Source of the DNA: Ectothiorhodospiraceae bacterium
Lineage (GTDB): Bacteria > Pseudomonadota > Gammaproteobacteria > Nitrococcales > AK92
NCBI GenBank assembly: GCA_029263635.1
Contig: JAJUFY010000135.1
Location: 1 to 6,265, forward strand
Direction: 5' to 3'
Length of the DNA: 6,265 nt
Part shown: one piece after another, positions 1 through 6,117 of the stretch
How the letters are laid out: every line of letters begins with the position of its first letter
Numbering within the stretch: position 1 is the stretch's first letter
The notes under the pieces: generated by a model
The model's database searches: none
The model's input: the letters and a program-made list of their open reading frames with translations, nothing else
What the model was told of the DNA's origin: nothing
Translations under genes and position numbers: made by a program

Positions 1-48
1 CGGCTTCGGTTCCGGCTTCGGTTCCGGCTTCGGTTCCGGTTCGGCTTC
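1..48. repeat. 12-bp tandem repeats coding for the TonB Pro/Glu/Lys spacer
   Basis: Three perfect copies of the 12-mer CGGCTTCGGTTC occupy 1-36, followed by a rearranged copy (CGGTTCGGCTTC) at 37-48. Read on the minus strand, each perfect unit codes for Glu-Pro-Lys-Pro. The array touches the left edge and may continue beyond it. The unit is a multiple of three, so gain or loss of copies would change spacer length without a frameshift. Confidence 0.9.
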
Positions 49-303
49 CTCGGCGGGCTCCGGCGGCGGGCTGGGCATGGCCGCCGCTGCGCCGGGATCC
101 GGCAACGGTGCGGCCTGGGCCAGCGAGACGAAAATCGCCTCCGGCTGGTTGATTCCCGAGCGCGGTTCCTCATAGGCGAACGCGCCGGCAGCCAGCACCG
201 CGGTATGCACGGCGCTGACCATCAGCAGCGCAACGATGCCACGCCGGCGCTCCTTGGCCGGCGGCCGCTGCGCAGTGACGCCGAATGGGATGGTTTCCCG
301 CAC
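1..303 (-). CDS. tonB: TonB energy transducer, N-terminal part (runs off the left edge)
   Basis: This is the 5' part (101 codons) of a TonB-type protein, which couples the ExbB-ExbD proton motor in the inner membrane to outer-membrane TonB-dependent receptors. The visible part has a short basic cytoplasmic tail (residues 1-21, with KERRR just before the membrane), one uncleaved signal-anchor helix (about 22-44) carrying the conserved His (H33), then a periplasmic stretch that becomes Pro/Glu/Lys-rich from about residue 78 and ends in EPKP repeats. The receptor-binding C-terminal domain lies outside the window. The start is GTG at 301-303, with a GAGAG Shine-Dalgarno 9 bases upstream; no in-frame ATG gives a full anchor. 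It is third in an exbB-exbD-tonB operon, 53 bases after exbD. The Ser that usually sits four residues before the His is here three before it (S30). The family call rests on anchor, spacer and operon context, since the C-terminal domain cannot be seen. Confidence 0.88.
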   Translation of the reverse strand, partial: MRETIPFGVTAQRPPAKERRRGIVALLMVSAVHTAVLAAGAFAYEEPRSGINQPEAIFVSLAQAAPLPDPGAAAAMPSPPPEPAEEAEPEPKPEPKPEPKP

Positions 304-312
304 CTTTGGATT

Positions 313-317
313 CTCTC
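313..317 (-). promoter_or_regulatory. Ribosome binding site of tonB
   Basis: GAGAG on the minus strand, 9 bases before the GTG at 301-303. It supports the GTG as the start of tonB, which has no suitable ATG ahead of its membrane anchor. Confidence 0.55.
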
Positions 318-322
318 AACCA

Positions 323-348
323 GGCGCTGCCGACGCACCGGCAGCGCC
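323..348 (-). other. Strong hairpin between exbD and tonB
   Basis: A perfect 10-bp inverted repeat (GGCGCTGCCG / CGGCAGCGCC) with a 6-base loop fills most of the 53-base gap between exbD and tonB. In the operon mRNA it would fold into a very GC-rich stem-loop ending 19 bases before the tonB start and just upstream of its Shine-Dalgarno. No T-run follows it (the next bases are TGGTTGAG), so it is not a typical intrinsic terminator. It could protect the exbBD transcript from 3' decay, mark a processing site or damp tonB expression. These roles are inferred. Confidence 0.7.
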
Positions 349-356
349 CGAACTCG

Positions 357-770
357 CTATCGCTCCGGCGCGGTCACGAAGCCGAGCCGGGTGATGCCAT
401 GACGGTGGGCGGCCGACATGATCCGCGCCAGCGTCGCGTACGGCGTGTTCTGGTCGGCGTGGAGCTGCACCGTCGTTTCCGGGGCATCGGCGGCCAGGGC
501 GCTCAGATGCTGCGGCAGCTCCGCCTCGGTAATCGGCGAGCTGTTCCAGTACCACTGGCCATTGGCATCCACCGCGATGGTCACCGTTTCCGGCGGCTCC
601 ACATTGAGCTCGCTGGACGCTTCCGGCAGGTTGACCTTGACCGCGTGCGTCATGACCGGCGCGGTGATGATGAAAATCACCAGCAGCACCAGCATCACGT
701 CGATCAGCGGGATCATGTTGATCTCCGCGAGCGGCGCATCCTGGTCCTGGTCGAAGCTGCCGAATGCCAC
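357..770 (-). CDS. exbD: ExbD, biopolymer transport protein (TonB motor subunit)
   Basis: A 137-residue ExbD/TolR-family protein, the usual length for ExbD. It has a short cytoplasmic N-terminus (1-17), one transmembrane helix (about 20-40, NMIPLIDVMLVLLVIFII) and a periplasmic domain ending in the typical GITRLGFVTAPER tail. The helix carries the essential proton-carrying Asp (D24, in PLIDVM). ExbD sits inside the ExbB pentamer and transmits proton flow to TonB. The start is GTG at 768-770, only 3 bases after the exbB stop, with GAGGG 8 bases upstream lying within the end of exbB, so translation is probably coupled to exbB. The TAG stop is at 357-359. ExbD rather than TolR is preferred because tonB follows and no tolA or tolB is seen. 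The GTG start is well supported because the protein begins at the normal distance from the helix. Confidence 0.95.
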   Translation of the reverse strand: MAFGSFDQDQDAPLAEINMIPLIDVMLVLLVIFIITAPVMTHAVKVNLPEASSELNVEPPETVTIAVDANGQWYWNSSPITEAELPQHLSALAADAPETTVQLHADQNTPYATLARIMSAAHRHGITRLGFVTAPER

Positions 771-773
771 TGC

Positions 774-1481
774 CTAGGCCCTCGCCCGCTGTGCCGGCAC
801 GACGGTTTCCTCGGCCGGTACCGGTACCGGCGTCGCCAGCAGTCGCGCGTGCAGGTCGTGGGCGAAGCCGTCCAGTTCCACCTGCAGCACCCGCTTGCCG
901 CGGGCGAGCAGGTTGTAGGCCAGCAGCGCCGGCAGCGCCGCCGCCAGGCCGGCCGCGGTCGCCACCAGGGCCTCGCCGAGCGGCCCGGCGACAGTGTCCA
1001 GGCTGGCATTGCCCTCGGCGGCAATGCCGATCAGCGCGTGGTAGATCCCCCAGACCGTGCCGAACAGGCCGACGAACGGCGCCGTGGCGGCGACCGACGC
1101 CAGCACCGTCATGCCCTTTTCCAGCCGGGCGACAGCCTGGGTCATGGCATTGCGGATCACCCGCACCAGGAATTCGTCCAGCCCGCAGGCGGCGCCGAGC
1201 GTGCCGTGAGCCTGGCTGCGGTACTGCCGCCAGCCGTCGATGCCGGCCTGCGCGACCTCTGCCGCCGGCAGCGACTGCGCCTGCGCCAGCTCATAGGCGC
1301 TGTTCCAGTCGCGACACTCCCAGAAATCCACAAGAAAGCGACGGCTGCCGCGGATCATCTGCCACAGGCGCGTCCCGCGGTGCAGCAGAATGGACCAGGT
1401 CATGATCGACATCAGGATCAGGGTCAGGAACACCCCGATCAGCACCGGGTCGCCCTGCTCGAAGACCAGCAGCAGATTCAT
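774..1481 (-). CDS. exbB: ExbB, biopolymer transport protein (TonB motor channel)
   Basis: A 235-residue MotA/TolQ/ExbB-family protein forming the pentameric inner-membrane channel of the TonB motor. Three transmembrane helices are visible: about 13-33, 128-150 and 168-190, with a long cytoplasmic loop between the first and second. The second helix has the family signature ATAPFVGLFGTVWGI, the third GEALVATAAGLAAALPALLAYN. The channel residues match those of E. coli ExbB: T142 (E. coli T148), E170 (E176) and T175 (T181), with identical spacing. The start is ATG at 1479-1481 with a strong GGAGAG Shine-Dalgarno 6 bases upstream. It is first in an exbB-exbD-tonB operon, and a Fur-like dyad lies about 108 bases upstream, which would fit iron control. 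TolQ is the alternative, but the neighbours argue for ExbB. Confidence 0.95.
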   Translation of the reverse strand: MNLLLVFEQGDPVLIGVFLTLILMSIMTWSILLHRGTRLWQMIRGSRRFLVDFWECRDWNSAYELAQAQSLPAAEVAQAGIDGWRQYRSQAHGTLGAACGLDEFLVRVIRNAMTQAVARLEKGMTVLASVAATAPFVGLFGTVWGIYHALIGIAAEGNASLDTVAGPLGEALVATAAGLAAALPALLAYNLLARGKRVLQVELDGFAHDLHARLLATPVPVPAEETVVPAQRARA

Positions 1482-1487
1482 CGCTTA

Positions 1488-1493
1488 CTCTCC
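1488..1493 (-). promoter_or_regulatory. Ribosome binding site of exbB
   Basis: GGAGAG on the minus strand, 6 bases before the exbB ATG. It is the best Shine-Dalgarno match in the window and fixes the exbB start. Confidence 0.75.
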
Positions 1494-1580
1494 AGTTGGA
1501 ACTTGCCCGCACCTCCCCGCGCAAACCGGAGCGGTGCGGCAGTTCGCGGGTCGGCTCGAAGAATACGAAAGACGACTGGC

Positions 1581-1613
1581 AATGTAAATGCGAATCCTTC
1601 GCAATAATGACAA
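1581..1613 (-). promoter_or_regulatory. Possible promoter region of exbB-exbD-tonB
   Basis: On the minus strand a -35-like TTGTCA (1608-1613, 5 of 6) is followed by the Fur-like dyad and a -10-like TACATT (1581-1586, 4 of 6). The spacing between these two is 21 bases, too long for a standard sigma70 promoter, and closer -10 candidates are poor. The region is therefore marked as the likely promoter zone, not a precise promoter. A leader of roughly 100 bases before exbB would result. Confidence 0.3.
1589..1603 (-). promoter_or_regulatory. Fur-box-like dyad upstream of exbB
   Basis: The sequence TGCGAATCCTTCGCA is a perfect 6-bp inverted repeat with a 3-base centre. Set against the 7-1-7 Fur model TGATAATnATTATCA it matches 9 of the 14 defined positions, including the outer TG/CA and the inner AAT and TT. 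It lies in the only AT-richer part of the exbB upstream gap, where a promoter is expected. Fur control of tonB-exbBD operons is well established in proteobacteria; Fur binding at this site is inference. Another dyad-binding regulator is possible. Confidence 0.45.
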
Positions 1614-1658
1614 GCAGCGCGGTCGGCACGACCACCGCGCGACACCGGCCAGACAGGG

Positions 1659-1679
1659 AAAACCGGCGCCCGGCGCCGG
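1659..1679 (-). terminator. Intrinsic terminator of the GGDEF/EAL gene
   Basis: On the minus strand, CCGGCGC-CGG-GCGCCGG forms a perfect 7-bp GC stem with a 3-base loop, followed directly by TTTT then CC. It starts 14 bases after the TGA stop of the GGDEF/EAL gene, a normal distance. The T-run is short, so termination may be partial. It separates that gene from the exbB operon downstream. Confidence 0.65.
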
Positions 1680-1693
1680 CCCGGAAGGTACGG

Positions 1694-4603
1694 TCAGGCG
1701 CTCGACGGGCTCGGGCTGGCCTGTTCCTGGAGCAGGGCCTGGAACGCGTCGGCCGGCAGCGGCCGGCCGTACAGGAAGCCCTGCAGCTGGTTGCAGCCGT
1801 AGCCCTTGAGCAATACCGCCTGTTCCTGCGTTTCCACGCCCTCGGCCACCACTGCGGCATGGAAGGCGCGCGCCATGGCCGCGATCGCCTCGGCGATGGC
1901 CGCATCGCCCGGATCGGTGAGCACGTCGCGGACGAATTCGCGATCGATCTTGACCTTGTCGAAGCGGAACAGCTTGAGGTAGCTGAGGCTGGAATAGCCG
2001 GTGCCGAAGTCGTCGGCCACCAGCCGCACGCCCAGCGCGCGGATCTCATGGAGAATGCTGCTGGCATCGGTCACACCGTGCAGGATGCTGCCTTCGGTCA
2101 GCTCCAGCTCCAGCGCATCCGGCGACAGCCCGCTCTCCGCCAGCGCCGACTGCACGGCCTTCACCAGGGCGCGGTCCCGCAACTGCTTGGCGGAGACGTT
2201 GACGGCGACATAACGCAGCGGCAGCCCTGCCATTTGCCAGGCGCGCGCCTGCCGGCAAGCCTGCCGCAACACCCATTCGCCGATCGGCACGATCAGCCCG
2301 CTCTCCTCCGCCACTGGGATGAAGCGGACGGGCGGCAGCACGCCATGCTGCGGGTGCTGCCAGCGCAGCAGCGCCTCGCAGCCGATGATGGCGCCTTGCC
2401 GGTCCACCACCGGCTGATAGTGCAGCTGCAGCTCGCCGCGATCCAGCGCGTGGCGCAGGTCGCTCTCCAGATCGAGCCGCTCCGCCGAGTGCGTGTTCAT
2501 GTCGGGCGAGTAGAACCGGTAATTGTCGCGGCCGGCGGCCTTGGCCTGGTACATGGCGACGTCGGCGCGCACCAGCAGCATGTCGACCGTGGCGCCATCA
2601 TCCGGATACAGGCTGATGCCGATGCTGGCGGTCACCACGAACTCCCGTCCCTGCAGATCGATGGGCCGCTGCAGCGCCTCGGCGAGGTTGCGGACGATCT
2701 GCTCGACGTCCTCGCACCGGACCAGCCCCTCCAGAATCACGGCGAACTCGTCGCCGCCGAGCCGCGCCTTAGTGTCCTCCCTGCGCAGGTGCAGCTGCAG
2801 CCGCCGGCCGATCTCGCACAGCAGCTGATCGCCCACCGCGTGGCCCATGCTGTCGTTGACCAGCTTGAAGTTGTCCAGGTCGATGAACAGCACCGCCACC
2901 ATCCGCTGGTGGCGCTGCGCGTGCCGGATCGCCCGCTCGAGGCGGTCCTCGAACAGCGCCCGGTTGGCCAGGCCGGTGAGCTGATCGTGGGTGGCGCGGT
3001 GGATCAGCTCGCCCTCATGCCGCTTGCGCTCGCTGATATCGCGCGCGATGGTCGACAGATACCGCGGCTCCGAACCGGCGCCGGTATGGGCGATCAGCAG
3101 CTGGGAAACCGGCAGCTCCCGGCCGCTGCGGTCCTGCAGCACCAGCTCGCCGCTCCACATGCCGGTGCTGAGCGCTTGCGGCAGCACCTCCGCATGCAGC
3201 CTCCTGCGGCAGGAAGGCAGCAGCAGCTCCTCCAGCTGCCGGCCGGTGAGCGGATCGTCGAGACCGACGCCGAGCAGCTGCCGACCGGCCGGATTCAAGT
3301 AGACCAGCGTGCCGTCGACCTTGAAGATGGCCACCACGTCTGGCGTGGCGTTCAGGATGGTGAGCAGCCGGCGCCGGTCGGCCTCCGCCCGCACCCGCTG
3401 GCTGGCATCCCGCACCACCGCGATGACGCGCGCCTCGCCATCGTCCGACACCGGGCTGAGGCTGATCTCCAGCGGCACCTCGCTGCCGTCCTTGCGCAGC
3501 CCCAGCACCGGCGTGGCGTCCATGCGCATGGCCCGCCGCCCGGGCCGCAGGGCATAGATGCTCTGGTAACGGCGGTGCACCTCGCGCAGCCGCTCCGGAA
3601 CCAGATCCAGCACGTTGCGGTCGATCAGCTCCTCACGGGCATAGGCGAAAATCCGCTCGGCCTCGCGGTTGACCCGGACGATGCGGCCGCTGAAATCGCA
3701 GATGATGATGCCGTCGGCGGCCGACTCCAGCAGATTGTCGGCCCTGGCTTCCGCCCGTCGCGCCGCCGCCGCCTCAGCCTCCAGCGCGTCCACCAGCCGC
3801 TCGGTGCGGGCGTTGGTTTCGTTGAAGGCCGCCACCAGCTCGCCGATCTCGTCGCGGGCAAGGTAATCGAGCCGGCCGCTGTAGTCCCCCTTCCCCGCCC
3901 GCCGCGTCAGCCTCACCAGCGCCCGCAAAGGCCGCACCACCTGGCGATAGCCGAGCGCGGCGATACCCACCAGCATCAGCAGCCCCAGCAACTGCAGTGC
4001 GTTCTGGGCGTTGTCGCGCCAGGCCTGGGCGCGGCGCTGGCTGGCCACCAGCAGGCTGGTCAGGGCCTCGGCCCGCTCCAGCATCAGCTCGGCATTGCGC
4101 TCGATAAAGCCGCGGGCGACGGCGCTGTCGCCCGCGCCGGCAGCGATGGCCTCTGCAGCGCGCCGGTAATGGCCCCACTCCAGCCGCAACGTGTCGATCG
4201 CCGCCCCGATGCGCTGCTGATCGGCGTTCAGGAAAAACTCCAGCGGCACCGCCTCGATCCCGGCCAGGATGGCCTCGTAGTCGGCAACCGCGTGCTGCAG
4301 CGCCTCCCGGCACTGCCGGCCCCTGCCTGCCGGGAGCTCGTCGTCGCATACTGCCGCCAGGAAGGCAATCCGTTGGCTTTGCATGCGCAGCCTGCCGGAT
4401 TCATTGACCTGCTCGGCAAAAGCCGCCGTATGAGCACGGCTGAGGTGGCTGATGCCGAGGTAGCCGCTCCAAAACAGCAGAAAGAAGATCACCACCACCG
4501 CCAGCTTGCGCCCCAGGGTCGGGCGCCAAATCCGCCGGCGGCGTTGCGGCCCGGCGGCATGAGCCGGCGGCCGACCTGCGGGCAGCTGGGAGGATTGAGC
4601 CAC
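1694..4603 (-). CDS. Membrane sensor with PilJ/NarX-like, HAMP, PAS-PAS, GGDEF and EAL domains (c-di-GMP turnover)
   Basis: A 969-residue protein predicted to make and/or cleave cyclic di-GMP in response to signals. Order: basic N-tail (1-32); TM1 (about 33-53); periplasmic all-helical sensor of the PilJ/NarX kind (about 55-200) with P-box-like SGRLRMQSQR at 69-78; TM2 (about 202-220); HAMP (about 221-275, DEIGEL); PAS1 (about 288-405); PAS2 (about 410-527); GGDEF (about 535-700); EAL (about 710-958). The cyclase site is intact: D575 in FIDLDNFK and GGDEF at 616-620, with an inhibitory RxxD site at 607-610. The phosphodiesterase residues are all present: E743, N802, E834, D864, D865, K885, E921, Q941, plus loop-6 E837. 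The start is GTG at 4601-4603 with AAGGA 6 bases upstream; the next in-frame Met (residue 74) would remove TM1. It follows glgC on the same strand by 182 bases and ends at a terminator. The net activity cannot be told from sequence. Confidence 0.95.
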   Translation of the reverse strand: MAQSSQLPAGRPPAHAAGPQRRRRIWRPTLGRKLAVVVIFFLLFWSGYLGISHLSRAHTAAFAEQVNESGRLRMQSQRIAFLAAVCDDELPAGRGRQCREALQHAVADYEAILAGIEAVPLEFFLNADQQRIGAAIDTLRLEWGHYRRAAEAIAAGAGDSAVARGFIERNAELMLERAEALTSLLVASQRRAQAWRDNAQNALQLLGLLMLVGIAALGYRQVVRPLRALVRLTRRAGKGDYSGRLDYLARDEIGELVAAFNETNARTERLVDALEAEAAAARRAEARADNLLESAADGIIICDFSGRIVRVNREAERIFAYAREELIDRNVLDLVPERLREVHRRYQSIYALRPGRRAMRMDATPVLGLRKDGSEVPLEISLSPVSDDGEARVIAVVRDASQRVRAEADRRRLLTILNATPDVVAIFKVDGTLVYLNPAGRQLLGVGLDDPLTGRQLEELLLPSCRRRLHAEVLPQALSTGMWSGELVLQDRSGRELPVSQLLIAHTGAGSEPRYLSTIARDISERKRHEGELIHRATHDQLTGLANRALFEDRLERAIRHAQRHQRMVAVLFIDLDNFKLVNDSMGHAVGDQLLCEIGRRLQLHLRREDTKARLGGDEFAVILEGLVRCEDVEQIVRNLAEALQRPIDLQGREFVVTASIGISLYPDDGATVDMLLVRADVAMYQAKAAGRDNYRFYSPDMNTHSAERLDLESDLRHALDRGELQLHYQPVVDRQGAIIGCEALLRWQHPQHGVLPPVRFIPVAEESGLIVPIGEWVLRQACRQARAWQMAGLPLRYVAVNVSAKQLRDRALVKAVQSALAESGLSPDALELELTEGSILHGVTDASSILHEIRALGVRLVADDFGTGYSSLSYLKLFRFDKVKIDREFVRDVLTDPGDAAIAEAIAAMARAFHAAVVAEGVETQEQAVLLKGYGCNQLQGFLYGRPLPADAFQALLQEQASPSPSSA

Positions 4604-4609
4604 AGAAAA

Positions 4610-4614
4610 TCCTT
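4610..4614 (-). promoter_or_regulatory. Ribosome binding site of the GGDEF/EAL gene
   Basis: AAGGA on the minus strand, 6 bases before GTG at 4601-4603. It supports the GTG as the true start, which places the basic tail and first membrane helix correctly. Confidence 0.65.
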
Positions 4615-4785
4615 AGATACAGCGGGTTGTTATTGCCTGACAGGATGGTATTTGCACGCCGGACGCGGCGCCAGGACTATCTATCAAGTGGTTGACATGA
4701 ATCACCTTTTTACCGGCAGCGGGACCGGCGCGGCTGCCGATGCCCGGCTCCGCCCTGGCCCGAAAGAGCGTGGATAACGGGAACG

Positions 4786-6057
4786 TCAGCGTACGTGCGT
4801 CACTTCCTGCCCCAGCATTTCGGCAGTGACCAGTACCACGCCTTTGGGTGAGACATAAAAGCGCCGCCGGTCCGCTTCCGGGTCCTCGCCGATGATCGTG
4901 CCCGGCGGGATGCGGCAGCCCTCGTCGACCACCGCCTTGCGGATGCGGCAGTCCTCGCCGACCACCACGTCCGGCAGGATCACTGAATCCTCCACCAGTG
5001 CCCGCGGATTCACCACCACTTGCGAGAACAGCAGCGAGTTGCGCACCAGCGCGCCGGCAATGATATCGCCGCCGGAGACCATGGAATTGACCGCCATGCC
5101 GCGCATGTCGTCGTTGTCGTAGATGAACTTGGCCGGCGGCAGCTGGGCCTGATAGGTCCAGATCGGCCACTCCTCGTCGTAGAGGTTGAGCTCCGGGTTC
5201 TCGCCGATCAGCTCCTGATTGGCGGCGTAGAAGGCATCGACCGTGCCGACATCGCGCCAGTAGGCCTGCCGGCCAGAGCGCGGATCGCTGAACGGAAAGG
5301 CCTGCACCGCGCCGTCGGCAATCGCCGCCGGGATAATGTCGCGGCCGAAATCGCGGGCGGAGTCCAGGTTCTCGGCGTCCTCGCGCAGCTTCTGGAACAG
5401 ATACTCGCGGTCGAACACGTAGATGCCCATCGACACCAGCGCCCGCTCGGGGTCGCCCGGTATCGGCTCGGGGTCGGCCGGTTTCTCGGTAAAGCGCAGC
5501 ACCCGCCCGGTGGCATCCACCGTCATCACCCCAAAGGCCCGCGCCTTCTCGCGCGGCACCTCCACGCAGCCGACCGTTATATCGGCGCCGCGCTCCACAT
5601 GCGCGGCGATGATGGCGCCGTAGTCCATCTTATAGACGTGGTCGCCGGCCAGGATCAGCACGTAGCTCGGGTTGTGGGCCTTGATGATGTCGATGTTCTG
5701 GTACACCGCATCGGCCGTGCCGGCATACCAGAGCGGCTTGTCCATGCGCTGCTGCGCCGGCACGATCTCCACGAACTCGCCGAACTCGCCGCGCAGGAAA
5801 CCCCAGCCGCGCTGCACATGCTGGATCAGCGAATGCGCCTTGTACTGGGTTAGCACTGCGACCCGGCGGATCCCGGAATTGATGCAGTTGGAGAGCGGGA
5901 AGTCGATCAGCCGGAACTTACCCCCGAACGGCACCGCCGGCTTGGTACGCCAGTCGGTCAGATTGGCGAGCCGGCCACCACGGCCCCCGGCCATGATCAG
6001 GGCCAGAGTGTCACGGGTGAGGCGGCTGACGAAACGCGGGTTGCGCTCGAGAAACAT
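4786..6057 (-). CDS. glgC: Glucose-1-phosphate adenylyltransferase (ADP-glucose pyrophosphorylase)
   Basis: GlgC makes ADP-glucose from glucose-1-phosphate and ATP, the committed and regulated step of glycogen synthesis in the cytoplasm. The 423-residue product has near-normal length (E. coli 431). The N-terminal nucleotidyltransferase fold shows GGRGGRL (24-30), KPAVPFGGKFRLIDF (39-53), WYAGTADAVYQN (110-121, Y111 like ATP-site Y114 of E. coli), LAGDH (136-140, D139 like catalytic D142), FTEKP (189-193, K192 like glucose-1-phosphate-binding K195) and YWRDVG (266-271). The C-terminal left-handed beta-helix spans about 300-400. The position of the E. coli activator-site K39 holds Trp (W36). 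ATG at 6055-6057 is chosen: an in-frame TTG at 6073-6075 has no Shine-Dalgarno and lies too close to the predicted transcription start. The Shine-Dalgarno for the ATG is weak (GGA, 10 bases away). No glgA or glgB is visible, so glgC stands apart from other glycogen genes here. Confidence 0.97.
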   Translation of the reverse strand: MFLERNPRFVSRLTRDTLALIMAGGRGGRLANLTDWRTKPAVPFGGKFRLIDFPLSNCINSGIRRVAVLTQYKAHSLIQHVQRGWGFLRGEFGEFVEIVPAQQRMDKPLWYAGTADAVYQNIDIIKAHNPSYVLILAGDHVYKMDYGAIIAAHVERGADITVGCVEVPREKARAFGVMTVDATGRVLRFTEKPADPEPIPGDPERALVSMGIYVFDREYLFQKLREDAENLDSARDFGRDIIPAAIADGAVQAFPFSDPRSGRQAYWRDVGTVDAFYAANQELIGENPELNLYDEEWPIWTYQAQLPPAKFIYDNDDMRGMAVNSMVSGGDIIAGALVRNSLLFSQVVVNPRALVEDSVILPDVVVGEDCRIRKAVVDEGCRIPPGTIIGEDPEADRRRFYVSPKGVVLVTAEMLGQEVTHVR

Positions 6058-6088
6058 GGGCTGTCGTTCCGGCAATCAGGTCGGCGAT

Positions 6089-6117
6089 AGGATACTGACC
6101 GCCAGGGCGGGTGCCAA
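6089..6117 (-). promoter_or_regulatory. Sigma70-type promoter of glgC
   Basis: On the minus strand, TTGGCA (6112-6117, 5 of 6 to the -35 consensus) and TATCCT (6089-6094, 4 of 6 to the -10 consensus) are separated by exactly 17 bases. Transcription would start near 6082, leaving a leader of about 25 bases before the ATG at 6057. This supports that ATG over the upstream TTG. The -35 box lies within an inverted repeat. Confidence 0.6.

Noticed and set aside
774..1481. TolQ/TolR identity for the motor genes
   Set aside because: The neighbouring gene encodes a TonB-like anchor with EPKP spacer, no tolA/tolB/pal is present, and the third helix of the channel protein follows the ExbB pattern.
285..1607. 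440-codon open frame on the plus strand
   Set aside because: It is antisense to exbB, exbD and part of tonB and shows only Arg/His/Gln-rich low-complexity translation. It is a shadow frame.
4714..4739. 7-bp inverted repeat (CGGCAGC/GCTGCCG) downstream of glgC as a terminator
   Set aside because: In the glgC direction the hairpin is followed by GTAAAAAGG, not a T-run. The T-run lies on the wrong side, so it does not fit an intrinsic terminator.
1496..4777. 1093-codon open frame on the plus strand
   Set aside because: It lies antisense to the GGDEF/EAL gene, whose domains and catalytic residues are all intact. The plus-strand translation is rich in His, Gln, Arg and Pro with no recognisable domain, as expected from the GC-rich codon use of the opposite strand.
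4604..4785. c-di-GMP riboswitch ahead of the GGDEF/EAL gene
   Set aside because: The leader shows none of the conserved blocks of the known c-di-GMP aptamers that I could recognise, and only a short 5-bp hairpin (CGCCG/CGGCG).
5020..5853. 277-codon open frame on the plus strand
   Set aside because: It is antisense to the conserved core of glgC and has no domain of its own.
6073..6075. TTG as start of glgC, adding six residues
   Set aside because: It has no Shine-Dalgarno and would lie only about 7 bases from the predicted transcription start. The ATG at 6055-6057 fits the promoter and family length better.
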